From NCBI RefSeq assembly GCF_004803505.1, contig NZ_SSWH01000010.1, positions 58,795 through 122,794 of the forward strand: 64,000 nt of DNA, in the 5' to 3' direction. How positions within the stretch are numbered: position 1 is the first letter of the stretch; the number at the start of each line of letters is the position of its first letter. Positions 25,717 to 34,947 of the stretch are shown here, piece by piece. The DNA comes from Arthrobacter echini (lineage in GTDB: Bacteria; Actinomycetota; Actinomycetes; Actinomycetales; Micrococcaceae). Under the pieces are notes generated by a model. It was not told where the DNA came from. It saw only the letters and a program-made list of their open reading frames with translations, and did not search any database. The position numbers and the translations under genes were made by a program.

Positions 25717-27491
25717 CTGTCATCCCCACTTTCCACTGCGCGATCCATGTCCCTTGCTGCTTCCCTTAAGCCGAACTCGACCCGTTGTTTCGTCATCGCT
25801 GACTTGTCCGCCCCGGATGGCGCGCCGGACCGGAAACCCTCGGCTGTAGGGGACGCTGATGTGCCGCCTTGAATCTCGCCGTCCGACAGCGGCGGTGCTT
25901 TCGGCAGCTCAGCAGAACCGGCCGTGGGCTCTGCCCCGGATGGTCCACCAGCCGTCGACGCGTTTCCTGAGGTACCCCCTGCTGGATCGGCCGGTGCTTC
26001 CGTCGGTGCGCCGACCCGCTCTGCCTGAGGTTGGGCACCCATCGGCCCATCCGAGCCGGACCCGCTGTTACCGCCAGTACCACTGGCACCGCTGCCAAAA
26101 GTGCCTGCGCCAGTACCGGCATCACTGACCGGGGACGACTCTGCCCCGGACCGATCCGGGCGTTGCTCGGCACCCGTGGGACCACCAGAGGCAGCACCGG
26201 TGCTGCCACCATGTCCGGCGGATGATATACTGCCTGCAGCTGCTCCCGGTGTGGGCGGCTGCTCCGGCCTTTGTTCTGTCCCTGTCGAACCAGAGCTACC
26301 GGCTCCGCCGCCAGTACTACCCGCCGTGCCACCACCACTACTGGTGGCTCCGGTAGCTTCGCTGCCTGTTCCGGCGCTACCCGACAGGGCAGAAGTGCCC
26401 CCGGACGTTCCTGTGGCTGCTCCGCCAGCTGTCCCCGCAGCACCGGCTGCTTCGGAAGCACTTGCCGCGGTCGTTGCCGCGGCTCCTCCACCGGTAAATG
26501 CGGCGGCACTTCCACCGCTACCTGTAGCTGCGGCCCCGGCTGCAGCTCCGACCCCTCCGGTGATCGCTCCGAGGGCGACGGCCCCGCCGACCATGGCCAG
26601 GCCGGAGGCTCCCATGCCCTGCGGTCCGGCGCTAACGGCAGGGACCAAGACCTTCGCGAGTGCCGGCATCGCTACGCAGGCGCTGCAGATGATGACGAGC
26701 CCGGTGATCAGACCAATCGCGGTGTTCCCGAGCTCGTTGTCCGCGGTCCCGTTAATGCCTTTCAGGAGTGCCAGTCCCGCCCCGTACAGGATCGCCGCGG
26801 CGGGCTTGAAGAGGACGACGGCCGCCAGCCAGCCCACGGCCTTGTCGAAGGACTTCCGGCCCCGCTCGGTCTGCGACGCGGCAGCGAAGATCGGCAAGAC
26901 CCCGCACAAGGCGATTGCCGCACCGTAGGAGAAGATCACGATGACCGCGTTGATGATCGCCCCGAGCAGGGCAAGGGGTGCGACGAACAGGATGATGCCG
27001 GCGAGCTGCATGGTCATCGTGGTTCCCGCGAGGGCTTCCAAACCCATCGCGGACCCGAGCCCGTCCTCCTGCGCGGACCCCGAAATGGTCCTCACCAGCC
27101 ACGGCGCGACGACGTCGGTCACCCCAAACAGCAGGCCCACCATCGGCACGGCCAAGGCCGTGGTGAGGACGGTGCGGACCATGCCCATGACCAGGTTCTC
27201 GGTCGAGGCGCGGTCCTGGTCCCGGGCGAGCTTGATGAGCGCGAACGCGGTCCCGATGACACCGGCCATGCCAACGAAGACCAGCGTCGACTGCTGGATG
27301 CGGTCGGTAGCGGACCCTGAGCCCATATCCGGTGCGCCGATCTTCAACCACCACGTACCGACGAAGTTGATCATCTCCGTCAGGACCTGCACCACCCAGC
27401 TCGCGAGGAACTGGATCAGCTTCTGGATCGCGCTGCCCGCAACACCTTCTAGGAGGTCTCCAGCCCAGCCGATCACTGCTTGGGTCCCCAC
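25713..27491 (-). CDS. VirB6/TrbL-like channel protein with Gly/Ala/Ser-rich tail
   Basis: A 592-residue polytopic membrane protein. The first 310 residues hold about seven hydrophobic segments, including a long extracellular loop (GVTDVVAPWLVRTISGSAQE), the usual layout of VirB6/TrbL. The remaining 280 residues are low-complexity Gly, Ala, Ser and Thr with repeated GTGG, TGAEQRP and GAEPTAG units, ending in a charged helix; this tail is probably extracytoplasmic or flexible. The start is GTG at 27491, inside the last codons of the VirB8-like gene (19-base overlap). The repeats could vary in number between isolates. Confidence 0.85.
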   Translation of the reverse strand: MGTQAVIGWAGDLLEGVAGSAIQKLIQFLASWVVQVLTEMINFVGTWWLKIGAPDMGSGSATDRIQQSTLVFVGMAGVIGTAFALIKLARDQDRASTENLVMGMVRTVLTTALAVPMVGLLFGVTDVVAPWLVRTISGSAQEDGLGSAMGLEALAGTTMTMQLAGIILFVAPLALLGAIINAVIVIFSYGAAIALCGVLPIFAAASQTERGRKSFDKAVGWLAAVVLFKPAAAILYGAGLALLKGINGTADNELGNTAIGLITGLVIICSACVAMPALAKVLVPAVSAGPQGMGASGLAMVGGAVALGAITGGVGAAAGAAATGSGGSAAAFTGGGAAATTAASASEAAGAAGTAGGAATGTSGGTSALSGSAGTGSEATGATSSGGGTAGSTGGGAGSSGSTGTEQRPEQPPTPGAAAGSISSAGHGGSTGAASGGPTGAEQRPDRSGAESSPVSDAGTGAGTFGSGASGTGGNSGSGSDGPMGAQPQAERVGAPTEAPADPAGGTSGNASTAGGPSGAEPTAGSAELPKAPPLSDGEIQGGTSASPTAEGFRSGAPSGADKSAMTKQRVEFGLREAARDMDRAVESGDDS

Positions 27492-28288
27492 TGGACGTAT
27501 GGCTGGCCTTGATAGCGACTGCCGGTTACCAATTCGGTGCCGGAGGCTGGATCGAGCTTCCAGTCGCCGTCCTCCCAGACCAGATCGACCTGCGCGATGA
27601 GTGTCTGTTCGAGACCGGAGGCATCGGGGGCCGAGTAGATCAGCCGGTAGGACGCTGCGTCATCGGTGTAGCTGTTCTGGATGTAGCCCAGCAGAGTCAG
27701 GCGAGTTATGGCAGAGGTGTCTTCGCTCTGCTCGAGCCCGTCCCGGATGCGCTGTGCTCGCTCTCCTAAGAGGACCCGGTTGGATCCTTCCGCTACCGCC
27801 ACTTCGAGGTCCTGCGCTGCTTCATTACTGACAGAAGGATCGAGTGCGACGGAGTAGGTGGCAGCCGCCATGAGCGATCCGGTCTCAGTGTGCGGGTACC
27901 CGACCCTCAGCCCGGAGGGCTGCTTCTGGCATCCTCCGAACTCCGAGAACGGGATCACGTTGTATCCGCCCGCCACCCATTCCTCAACGGTGGGGGCACT
28001 GTCAGCCACAGATGCGTCGTCGTTGTTGAGGTCCACCTGGCAGTCCCACGCTGTGTTCGCGTCGGCGACGGCTGCTGCCGTCGCGGACGCGGACGCGGAG
28101 GCGGACGATGGTGCTGTCTGTGTTGCAGCGGTGGGTGGGTCTGCTGCCGGTTCGTCGTTACTGGGGAAGATCAATACCCGCACACCCCATGCGAGGAGGC
28201 CGACCAGTACCAGGGCCAGCAGCATCGCGGCAGCGCCGAACCACTTCGGGCGGGCCTTCGGTTCCTGGGTGGTGTCCTGTGTGCTCAT
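27473..28288 (-). CDS. VirB8/TcpC-like membrane-anchored protein
   Basis: A 271-residue bitopic protein: short cytoplasmic N-terminus, one membrane helix (residues about 17-41), an Ala/Ser/Thr linker and a C-terminal domain of about 170 residues. The segment YRLIYSAPDASGLEQTLIAQVDLVWEDGDWKLDPASG reads like the NTF2 fold used by VirB8 and TcpC, where it lines the periplasmic or cell-wall part of the channel. Context between the small two-helix gene and virB6 supports this. The linker repeats (SASASASAT) are low complexity. Confidence 0.75.
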   Translation of the reverse strand: MSTQDTTQEPKARPKWFGAAAMLLALVLVGLLAWGVRVLIFPSNDEPAADPPTAATQTAPSSASASASATAAAVADANTAWDCQVDLNNDDASVADSAPTVEEWVAGGYNVIPFSEFGGCQKQPSGLRVGYPHTETGSLMAAATYSVALDPSVSNEAAQDLEVAVAEGSNRVLLGERAQRIRDGLEQSEDTSAITRLTLLGYIQNSYTDDAASYRLIYSAPDASGLEQTLIAQVDLVWEDGDWKLDPASGTELVTGSRYQGQPYVQWGPKQ

Positions 28289-28328
28289 CGTCTGTCCTTC
28301 TCTCGATCAAATGGGTTTCTGGTGTTGC

Positions 28329-28634
28329 TCAGGTGATTGCAGTCCACACTGCGCCCGAAGCGCCCAGTAGGCAGGCGGCGGCCATGGGCCAGATGGATGC
28401 CTCGATCTCGTTGCCCTGTCGGCGGTTCCTACCGGCCGAGACGAGGCCGAAGATGAAGAACACGAACAGGACGAGTGCTGCGCCCCAGAGAATCCAGTTG
28501 ATGACGGTGGTCAGGCCCTCGGTGCCGGGAGGCTGCGTGGGGGTGAACGTCTGTGCCGAGAGCGATCCTTCACGAGGTGGGGTGAGCGCGTTGATGGTGG
28601 TCAGGGTGTGTGCTGCCAGAGTGTTTCCGAACAT
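28329..28634 (-). CDS. Small two-helix membrane protein (VirB2/TrbC-like)
   Basis: A 101-residue protein with a short N-terminal leader and two hydrophobic helices (residues about 44-64 and 80-99) separated by a charged loop RNRRQGNEIE. This is the shape of VirB2/TrbC pilins, but pilus formation is not expected in most Gram-positive systems, so it may be a channel component. The ATG at 28634 has AAGGA about eight bases upstream; the longer open frame from 28742 overlaps the preceding gene and is unlikely. Confidence 0.7.
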   Translation of the reverse strand: MFGNTLAAHTLTTINALTPPREGSLSAQTFTPTQPPGTEGLTTVINWILWGAALVLFVFFIFGLVSAGRNRRQGNEIEASIWPMAAACLLGASGAVWTAIT

Positions 28635-28648
28635 GGGAGTTCCTTTTC

Positions 28649-29257
28649 TCAGTGCCCGGAGCGGGCGATCTTTTCGATTTTCCGGAGCACACTTTTCAGC
28701 CGTGTCCCGGAAGCTTGTGGGCTGACACCAACTTCGCGCCACGAGGGTGCATACGGTGCTGTCATGGCGACCGGGAACATCCGCGCAACCCCGCGCGCGA
28801 AGTCCAGGGTCGGCTTCGTCAACCGGTTCTTGGGCCGGTCGTAGACGATCACGAGGCCGACCAGTTCATAGGGCAGCTGCCCGGACGCGGACTTACGGGC
28901 CAGCTGCTGTGCGGCCTCGAGCGAGGACGCACTGGTCGAGCAGACCAGCAGGGCCCGGCCTGCGTAGGTAGGGCGCCGCTCGGATTCATCGACGACGTTC
29001 TCCGAGCACAGGCCCGCGAGGGTGCTGGTGCCAACGCCACCGGAGGCACCGACCAGCCACAGGGTCGCGCTGGTCACCGCTACAGGGGCTGCTGGTGCGG
29101 TTTCCTCGACAGGCTCGGCGGCGAGGCTCTGCTGAATGTTCCGCGGGCCCCTCAGCGATTCGCGCTGCCCGAGGATCGGGTCATCGTCGATCGGGTCTTC
29201 CTGCGGTGTCACCTCCGGTTCGTTGACGAAGGGATTGCGCTGCGGGGTCACGGTCAC
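28649..29257 (-). CDS. Small P-loop protein of the transfer operon (DUF6668-like)
   Basis: A 202-residue protein with a MinD/CooC-like P-loop, GASGGVGTST (residues about 70-79), in a fold that otherwise looks reduced: TYAGRALLVCSTSASSLEAAQQL and LPYELVGLVIVYDRPKNRL. The first 60 residues are acidic and disordered. It overlaps the larger ParA/MinD-like gene by four bases. The pair recurs in actinobacterial transfer operons; a role in positioning or gating the secretion complex is inferred, not shown. Confidence 0.7.
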   Translation of the reverse strand: MTVTPQRNPFVNEPEVTPQEDPIDDDPILGQRESLRGPRNIQQSLAAEPVEETAPAAPVAVTSATLWLVGASGGVGTSTLAGLCSENVVDESERRPTYAGRALLVCSTSASSLEAAQQLARKSASGQLPYELVGLVIVYDRPKNRLTKPTLDFARGVARMFPVAMTAPYAPSWREVGVSPQASGTRLKSVLRKIEKIARSGH

Positions 29258-30696
29258 AGTCCCTCCGCGATCTGCGCGGCTGCCCGGAGCCAGGCGCGGC
29301 GGGTCTGCGGGAGCATCGAGGAGAACCGGATCCTGCCCTCGATCAGCGATGGATCGTAGGGCACCGTGACGACAGACTTCACGAACGGGCGGAAAGACTC
29401 AGCGAGCTCGTTCAGCTTCGCCGGCCCGTGGGACGGGGTACACCCAAGGACGATCACCACGGCGCGGTCCGCCAGCGACTGCGCGTGCTCGTCGCCCGCC
29501 CGCAGGGCGCTGAGAACCCGGGACGCGCCTTCGGCGGCGTCGTCGACGGACTTCACCGGAATCACGACCTGGTCGGAGTGCCCGATCATGGCCTCCCAGT
29601 TATCCCCGCGTTCGGTGTTGCCCGAGTCCATGAGGATCAGCCGGTAATACTTCGCAGCCACAGAGTAGAGGCGGTGGACCTCGTCGCCGGTGACCTCGTG
29701 CCGCTTCTTCGCCCCCGACCGGTCATCGGAGCGAAGGACGTCGTACTGATCCGAGGGCTGGTGGTGGACGTAGGACGCCAGATCCCCGGCACGCGCGCCG
29801 GCGGTCATGAAGTAGTCGGTCTGCTCGAGGAGGTCGACCACCGTCGCCTCATGACCGGCGTCGAACGTCCGCCAGCCCAGCGAGCCGAGAGAGTTGTTGT
29901 TGTCCCACGCCAGGACACCGGAGCCGCCGAGGCGAGCAAATACAGCGGACAGGCAGATCACCGTCGGCGTCTTACCCGCCCCGCCCTTGGGATTCAGGAC
30001 CGTGATCGTGCGGGGCCCGGCCCAATGCTGAGAGACAGTCTTCTCATCCCGGCGCTGCTCCAACTCACCTGGCGAGGCCGCGAGCTTCAACCCGAACTGA
30101 TTCAGCACACCACGGACCCCGACCTGAGCGGGTGAGTCGGCGTCGGGCCGGTCGACGAACGACGGCATCGCCGTCCTGCGGGTCGGCAGCGGTCCCACCG
30201 TCTCAGCCGGTGCCCCTACCGGGATCACTGCGGGCGCCACAGCTGATGCAGCGACCGTTTCTGGTGCCGTCGCTTCCGTGGCCACGGAAGCGGAAACAGG
30301 AATGGGAGCAGGATCGGGAACGGGAGTGGCAACAGGTGCTGCTGCTTCCGCCGTGAACTCCACCGTGGCCTCCGGCGCGGTCGGCTCTTCTGGCGTGACG
30401 GGGGACGGCGCAGGTTCGGCTGCTTCGGCGGGCTGTACTGGCCCGCTGTCCGCCGGCTCACCGACGGCGTCATGCTCGATGACGGCGCCGTCGGTCTGGA
30501 CGAGGATCGTGCGGGAGCCGGACGGGTCCTCGATGTGCAGTTCGGTGGCGGTGCTCGTCTCGGTCGCGAGGTCGGTCGCGGTGCTCATGACGGAGCGGCG
30601 GGCGTCCATGACCGACGGGTAGCCGGCGGTGGTTCTCTCGCCTCCCATGTCAAGCTCGAGGGTGCCGGCCGGGTCGATGACAGCGGTCATTCTCAT
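29254..30696 (-). CDS. ParA/MinD-like ATPase of the transfer operon
   Basis: A 480-residue protein. The C-terminal half is a ParA/MinD ATPase: deviant Walker A LNPKGGAGKTPT, switch region GVLAWDNNNSLGSLGWRT, and RLILMDSGNTERGDNWEAMI with ADQVVIPV-like spacing. The usual Asp-x-Asp after the first strand is replaced by DNNNS, and the Walker A has Pro after Thr, so hydrolysis may be altered. The N-terminal half is a Pro/Ala/Glu-rich linker of about 180 residues. ATG overlaps the preceding stop by one base. Not a segregation ATPase by position; probably part of transfer. Confidence 0.8.
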   Translation of the reverse strand: MRMTAVIDPAGTLELDMGGERTTAGYPSVMDARRSVMSTATDLATETSTATELHIEDPSGSRTILVQTDGAVIEHDAVGEPADSGPVQPAEAAEPAPSPVTPEEPTAPEATVEFTAEAAAPVATPVPDPAPIPVSASVATEATAPETVAASAVAPAVIPVGAPAETVGPLPTRRTAMPSFVDRPDADSPAQVGVRGVLNQFGLKLAASPGELEQRRDEKTVSQHWAGPRTITVLNPKGGAGKTPTVICLSAVFARLGGSGVLAWDNNNSLGSLGWRTFDAGHEATVVDLLEQTDYFMTAGARAGDLASYVHHQPSDQYDVLRSDDRSGAKKRHEVTGDEVHRLYSVAAKYYRLILMDSGNTERGDNWEAMIGHSDQVVIPVKSVDDAAEGASRVLSALRAGDEHAQSLADRAVVIVLGCTPSHGPAKLNELAESFRPFVKSVVTVPYDPSLIEGRIRFSSMLPQTRRAWLRAAAQIAEGL

Positions 30697-32276
30697 CAGG
30701 GGTTCTCCTTCGGGGAAACAGTCGAGGTGGGGCTCGGGGCAGAAGTCGGGTCAGAGGTGAGGGCTGAGGTCGGGGTGGGTGTTGCTGTGGGTCGGGGTGC
30801 GACCTGCGTGAGCGCATACAGCAGGTCGGTAGGGGATCCTTCGGCCCGGGTGATTGCCTTGCCGTCGTCGGTGATGACGTCGGGGATCGCTGCCCGGGCG
30901 GTGTCGGTCGTGGTTTCGGTGACGCCGTGGGCGTTGATCCGCAGCTGCTCGGTGTTGGTGGTGACCCAGGCGTACCCGGCGGCGAGCTTCCCGGCCCCGG
31001 GCAGGCGGTGGGCCTGCTTCGCATCGACGTCGACCAGCAGGGTGCCGGCCATCAGCAGGCCGTTCTCCCGGTCCACCTGGATATCGGAGGTGGCGATATC
31101 GGTTCCTTCGACGTCGACGATGCCGACCTGGGTCGTCTCCGTCGCATCGGCGGCATCCCCAAGGGCGTAGAAGCCGATGGTGGTAGTGGTGTTGTTGTTG
31201 GTCTTCCATGCCGCGACGACCGTCCCGTTCACGGATCCGAGGACCGTGACCAGTTCCGCCCCTGCCGAGGGTGCAGGCAGCTTCGCCGGAGCTGGCAGGG
31301 CCGCCGAATCCTGCGTCACGCGCCAGATCCGGCCCGAGCGAGTGTCCGCTGCCACCAGATCATCGCCGAGGGCTTCGATGGGTTCCGCGGCCGCCGGGAC
31401 CACCCGCACCGAAGTACTGCCGTCGGCTGCGACGATCAGTGTCCGCTTGTTCGGCAGGTCCACCCGCGGAGCCGTACCGCCGTCCAGGACGATCGAGCCG
31501 TCCTTCGGGACGTCGACGCGGATCGGGTCCGCCCCGTCGCCGAACAGCACCAGCTCCCGGGCGGCGGCGGCCGCGACCCTTGACTGCCCATCGAGGGTGA
31601 ACAGGGCCAGCTGCGCGACCGTGAACGGTGCGGTACGCGTCCACCGCTCCACACCCGTCCGAGGATCATGACCGATCAGCTTCGAGCCGTCCACGCTCAC
31701 CGGCTGCCCCGAAGGGTCCAGGACCGCTCGAACGGTCGAGCCTGTCATCGGCGTCGTCCAGTCACCGTAGGTATCCCACCCGGCAGGAGCAGGCACCGGC
31801 AGCTGCGCCGGAGGCGGCGTGAAGACCGTCGCCACCGGCTCGGCCGTGCTGTCCTGCAGTGTGGAGAAGGCGCTGAAACCGACCGTTGCCGCCAGGACCC
31901 CTGCACTCCCCCACAGCACAGCCTTCCGGCGCGCAGGGGTACGACGGCGGGCCGTCGTCGACCCAGTACGGGCAGCACCAGCACCCGTGCCGCCGGCAGT
32001 GCCGGTGGAAGTGGTGTTCTCTCGTTCCTCGAGGGTGCCCAGTTCGGCGTCGACGACCATTTCGTAGACCTCGCCGTCCTCGGTGAGCCCTTGCACCCGG
32101 CACGCGGTCAGACCCAGACGGCGGCACGCTTCCGCTGCTGCGTCGGCCGCGACGTCGGCTGCGGACGCCTCATCGAGCACCGGGTAGGTCAGGACGTCGC
32201 CGTTCGCGTCCGCGACGATTTCGCCCTCCCCGATGGTGAGGCGGATGACGGGCCAGGAATGCACTGCCGGGCTCAC
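30696..32276 (-). CDS. Membrane-anchored beta-propeller-like protein
   Basis: A 526-residue protein: an N-terminal cytoplasmic domain (residues about 1-85), a Thr/Ala/Arg-rich linker, one membrane helix (AVLWGSAGVLAATVGFSAF, about 119-137), then about 350 extracytoplasmic residues in repeated beta-strand units such as LIGHDPRTGVERWTRTAPF and VLFGDGADPIRVD, which resemble a PQQ-type or WD-type propeller. Low-complexity Pro/Thr/Ser tail. No enzyme motif. It probably forms part of the wall-spanning transfer apparatus. Both ends overlap neighbouring genes (ATGA upstream, TGATG downstream). Confidence 0.65.
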   Translation of the reverse strand: MSPAVHSWPVIRLTIGEGEIVADANGDVLTYPVLDEASAADVAADAAAEACRRLGLTACRVQGLTEDGEVYEMVVDAELGTLEERENTTSTGTAGGTGAGAARTGSTTARRRTPARRKAVLWGSAGVLAATVGFSAFSTLQDSTAEPVATVFTPPPAQLPVPAPAGWDTYGDWTTPMTGSTVRAVLDPSGQPVSVDGSKLIGHDPRTGVERWTRTAPFTVAQLALFTLDGQSRVAAAAARELVLFGDGADPIRVDVPKDGSIVLDGGTAPRVDLPNKRTLIVAADGSTSVRVVPAAAEPIEALGDDLVAADTRSGRIWRVTQDSAALPAPAKLPAPSAGAELVTVLGSVNGTVVAAWKTNNNTTTTIGFYALGDAADATETTQVGIVDVEGTDIATSDIQVDRENGLLMAGTLLVDVDAKQAHRLPGAGKLAAGYAWVTTNTEQLRINAHGVTETTTDTARAAIPDVITDDGKAITRAEGSPTDLLYALTQVAPRPTATPTPTSALTSDPTSAPSPTSTVSPKENP

Positions 32277-32929
32277 TTACCCTCCCCCGTCATCGAGCCG
32301 GGCATCGAGGCGGTCATGTCGCGGGTCTGGTGCCCGACGACGTCCCACCGGCTGTCCGTCTTCTCGAGGTACACGCTCACCTGCCGGTGACCGCCGCCCT
32401 CCAGCGGCGTCTCGTCACGGGCTACCCACCGCCACGTCACATCCAGGACCCGGATCGCCTTGTCCTCATCGATGTCCTGCGCGGCGTCACCGATCGCCGG
32501 AACCGCCCGGGGCACGCTGTAGGCACCGTGCACGGCTGGTTCTAACCATTCGCCCTGACTCGCGTTGCGCTCAGGCTCGACCTGATGCGCCGCCCACTCA
32601 TCGCTCATCAGCGGCATGGCGCGCACCGCGGCCGCCGTTTCGGTGCGGTCCACCGTCGTGTCCCACGAATGCAGCATCAGCGCCGCGACCCGGGCGGTCG
32701 AGTCGACGTCGGACCGGTCGGCGTCCTCCGGGGAGGCGAACGTGTTGCCGCCCAGAATCTCCTCGGCAGGGGCCGAGGTGTAGGAGCCTTCGTAGATGGT
32801 GGTCGGCGCGGAGATAGGCGCGACATCGCTCTCGGAGGTCGGCACGTCGGCGGCGCAGCTGGTCAGAGCGATCATCGAGGCCGCCAGAGCGGCGGCCCGG
32901 TACAGGTTGGTGTGTGAGCGGCGGGTCAT
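32273..32929 (-). CDS. Putative lipoprotein of the transfer operon
   Basis: A 218-residue protein with an N-terminal lipoprotein signal: Arg-rich start, hydrophobic core and lipobox LTSC with the Cys at residue 25. The mature part has a domain ending VRWRWVARDE-like strands and SVYLEKTDSRWDVVGHQT, similar in feel to an NTF2-type fold. The ATG at 32929 shares ATGA with the stop of the peptidase gene; an open frame runs upstream to 33382 only as its shadow. Anchored outside the membrane, it may support the channel. Confidence 0.72.
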   Translation of the reverse strand: MTRRSHTNLYRAAALAASMIALTSCAADVPTSESDVAPISAPTTIYEGSYTSAPAEEILGGNTFASPEDADRSDVDSTARVAALMLHSWDTTVDRTETAAAVRAMPLMSDEWAAHQVEPERNASQGEWLEPAVHGAYSVPRAVPAIGDAAQDIDEDKAIRVLDVTWRWVARDETPLEGGGHRQVSVYLEKTDSRWDVVGHQTRDMTASMPGSMTGEGK

Positions 32930-34044
32930 CGTACCCACGCTCCTTTCTGCTTCAGGATCGGCTCCGGGTCCAGGTTCCAGCCCTGATACGGGTAGACGAC
33001 CTCCGGGGCCTCGGGCTTGTAGATCTCGACATGCAGGTGCGTGGCGACCGCGCCCAGACTGGCCCGGTTCCCTTCCGTACCGATGACATCCCCGCGCTTG
33101 AGCACGTCCCCCAAGATCACGTTGTAGGAGTTCATGTGGCAGAACGCGAACCCGAAATCCGGGTCGGGCCCGGCCTCCTTGGCGATCGCGCACCCGTCCG
33201 GATTGTTGAACCCGGTGATGCGCAGCGCGGTCGGGGCGATCACCGGTCCCCCGCTCCCGGACCCCGAGCCTGGGGTAGACAGGTCCACGCCGACGTGGTC
33301 CTGCGCCCAGGCGGGTAGGCCTGGGACATTGCGGTGCCCGTAGCCGGAGGTGAACACACCCCCGGGCAGAGGATTCGTCCACTCCCCGTCCCCCAGGTCA
33401 CCGTCCCAAGCCGCCGCACCGGCAGGGGCCGCACAGTCCGCGGCGAACTCGCCCTGACCGGTGTCCAGGATCTTCTCCACGTACTGCTCGGTCTCCGCAA
33501 ACGGCGGGACACCCTTGGCTTCCTGGACAGCACCCGAGCCAGCGTTGTAGGCAGCCAAGGTCAGCTGCACCAGCAGGTCGGGATCCCCGCCCGCCAGCGG
33601 CTCAACCTCGGACTTCAAGGCCGACATGTAGCGGCCGTAGGCAGGGATCGCGTCCTCAGCCGACAACGAGTCCCCACCCTTTCCGTACATGGCCCAAGTA
33701 CCGGGCATGAACTGGGCCACCCCTTGCGCCCCCGCAGAACTCCGCGCGGTCTCGTGCCAACCCGATTCCTGCTTCAGCTGGGCCGCCACCACGCTCACCG
33801 GGAGGCCCGCCGTCGCTGCCGCACCCTCGACGAGGTCTGACCACCCATTCGGGATCGCCGGCGTCGAGGTAACGTCACCGACGGTTTCACCGACTGCCGA
33901 GACGACACACGCAGCGGGCTTCTCCTCTTTCTGCATGAGGATCGCAGCACCCGCAATGCCCACAACGGGCAGGCCAGCCAGCAGAGGTACAAGAATCACC
34001 AGGGCCAGAAGCGGTGACGCTCCACGCTTCTCGTCTTCGTCCAC
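32926..34044 (-). CDS. Bifunctional lytic transglycosylase/M23 peptidase
   Basis: A 372-residue cell-wall hydrolase that should open peptidoglycan for the transfer channel. A membrane anchor (residues about 12-36) is followed by an SLT lysozyme-like domain with the catalytic Glu in QLKQESGWH, the GVAQFMPGTW motif and LAAYNAGSGAV. The C-terminal part is an M23-type domain: TSGYGHR, DHVGVDLSTPG and HLHVEIYKP provide the zinc ligands, so it is probably active. First gene of the long minus-strand operon; the 170 bases before it hold the likely promoter. Confidence 0.9.
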   Translation of the reverse strand: MDEDEKRGASPLLALVILVPLLAGLPVVGIAGAAILMQKEEKPAACVVSAVGETVGDVTSTPAIPNGWSDLVEGAAATAGLPVSVVAAQLKQESGWHETARSSAGAQGVAQFMPGTWAMYGKGGDSLSAEDAIPAYGRYMSALKSEVEPLAGGDPDLLVQLTLAAYNAGSGAVQEAKGVPPFAETEQYVEKILDTGQGEFAADCAAPAGAAAWDGDLGDGEWTNPLPGGVFTSGYGHRNVPGLPAWAQDHVGVDLSTPGSGSGSGGPVIAPTALRITGFNNPDGCAIAKEAGPDPDFGFAFCHMNSYNVILGDVLKRGDVIGTEGNRASLGAVATHLHVEIYKPEAPEVVYPYQGWNLDPEPILKQKGAWVR

Positions 34045-34218
34045 GACTACCTCCCCTGGGTGTTGTGGGCACAGACTGGTGAGGGCGCGCCCGCTAAAAT
34101 TGGAACGGTGAGGAAGAAGGCTGATGCCAATTCCTTATTAATTAGAATAGCTTAGTTTTTGACATCATGGCTAGACGTGTATGCCGTGCGCATCTAGTGC
34201 TCTCTTGAAGGAGGTGCC
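34045..34218. promoter_or_regulatory. Divergent promoter region of transfer operon and regulator
   Basis: AT-rich for this window (ATTCCTTATTAATTAGAATA near 34130-34150). On the plus strand TTGACA at 34159-34164 is followed after 15 bases by TATGCC, a possible weak promoter for the regulator gene; AGGAGG precedes its GTG. On the minus strand TATTCT (around 34150-34145) is a possible -10 box for the operon. The regulator at 34219 is the obvious candidate to bind here. Confidence 0.4.
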
Positions 34219-34947
34219 GTGGCTGTTTCTGGTTCTGACTTCAAGCAATGGCTTGAACGACGCGGCATCACCACATCAGCGAGCGAGCTGGGCCGCGTGA
34301 CCGGACTGCATCGCGTGACCGTGGGCAACCAGATCCGGCGTGGCAGCGTCCCCGAGACGACCGTTGTAGGGGTGGCCCGAGGCGTCGGTATCGACCCGAT
34401 CACGGCATTGGCGGACTTCAAGGATTACGAAGACCTCGACAGCCGGCCCCGCACACCAACAGCCGCAGAAGTCCTCAGTCAGGTCTACCATGCCGACCTC
34501 ATGGTCGAGCTGCAGCACCGCTTCCACGAAGACCTGTTCCCCCGGAACGACCAGGTTAAAATCGGCTTCCCCCACGATGGTTCTCATCGAGCGTGGATCG
34601 ACGCCATCGACACCGGCGACGTCCGGCACGACGTGGCCGAAAAGACGGGAACGGCGATCACCTACCTGTTCAGCCAGCTTTCCGATAACAAGCTCACCCC
34701 CATCCAGGCGGTCACCGCTGCCCGGGTCAGCGGGACGTCGATGGTTGCGGGGCTTGTCGTCGTCGGACTCATCACCATGGAAGAGGGCGACTGGCCCGTG
34801 GACATTCGGGAGACGGCCCTGATGGTGATGAAGAACGAGGACCTGGTCGAACTCATCCAACAACGGCTCAACCTCCTCCAGCGCCGCCTTCGGCAGCGCA
34901 AGGAAGCCCTCGAATACGCGGAGAAACTCACGGATCTGATCGGATGA
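34219..34947 (+). CDS. HTH regulator with C-terminal helical domain
   Basis: A 242-residue protein starting at GTG with AGGAGG nearby. Residues about 5-60 form an XRE-like DNA-binding domain (SASELGRVTGLHRVTVGNQI as recognition part). The middle (residues about 70-200) has no recognised family. The C-terminus is a long amphipathic helix. Divergent from the transfer operon and overlapping the next gene by four bases, it is likely to control transfer or respond to the membrane protein. Confidence 0.72.
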   Translation: MAVSGSDFKQWLERRGITTSASELGRVTGLHRVTVGNQIRRGSVPETTVVGVARGVGIDPITALADFKDYEDLDSRPRTPTAAEVLSQVYHADLMVELQHRFHEDLFPRNDQVKIGFPHDGSHRAWIDAIDTGDVRHDVAEKTGTAITYLFSQLSDNKLTPIQAVTAARVSGTSMVAGLVVVGLITMEEGDWPVDIRETALMVMKNEDLVELIQQRLNLLQRRLRQRKEALEYAEKLTDLIG

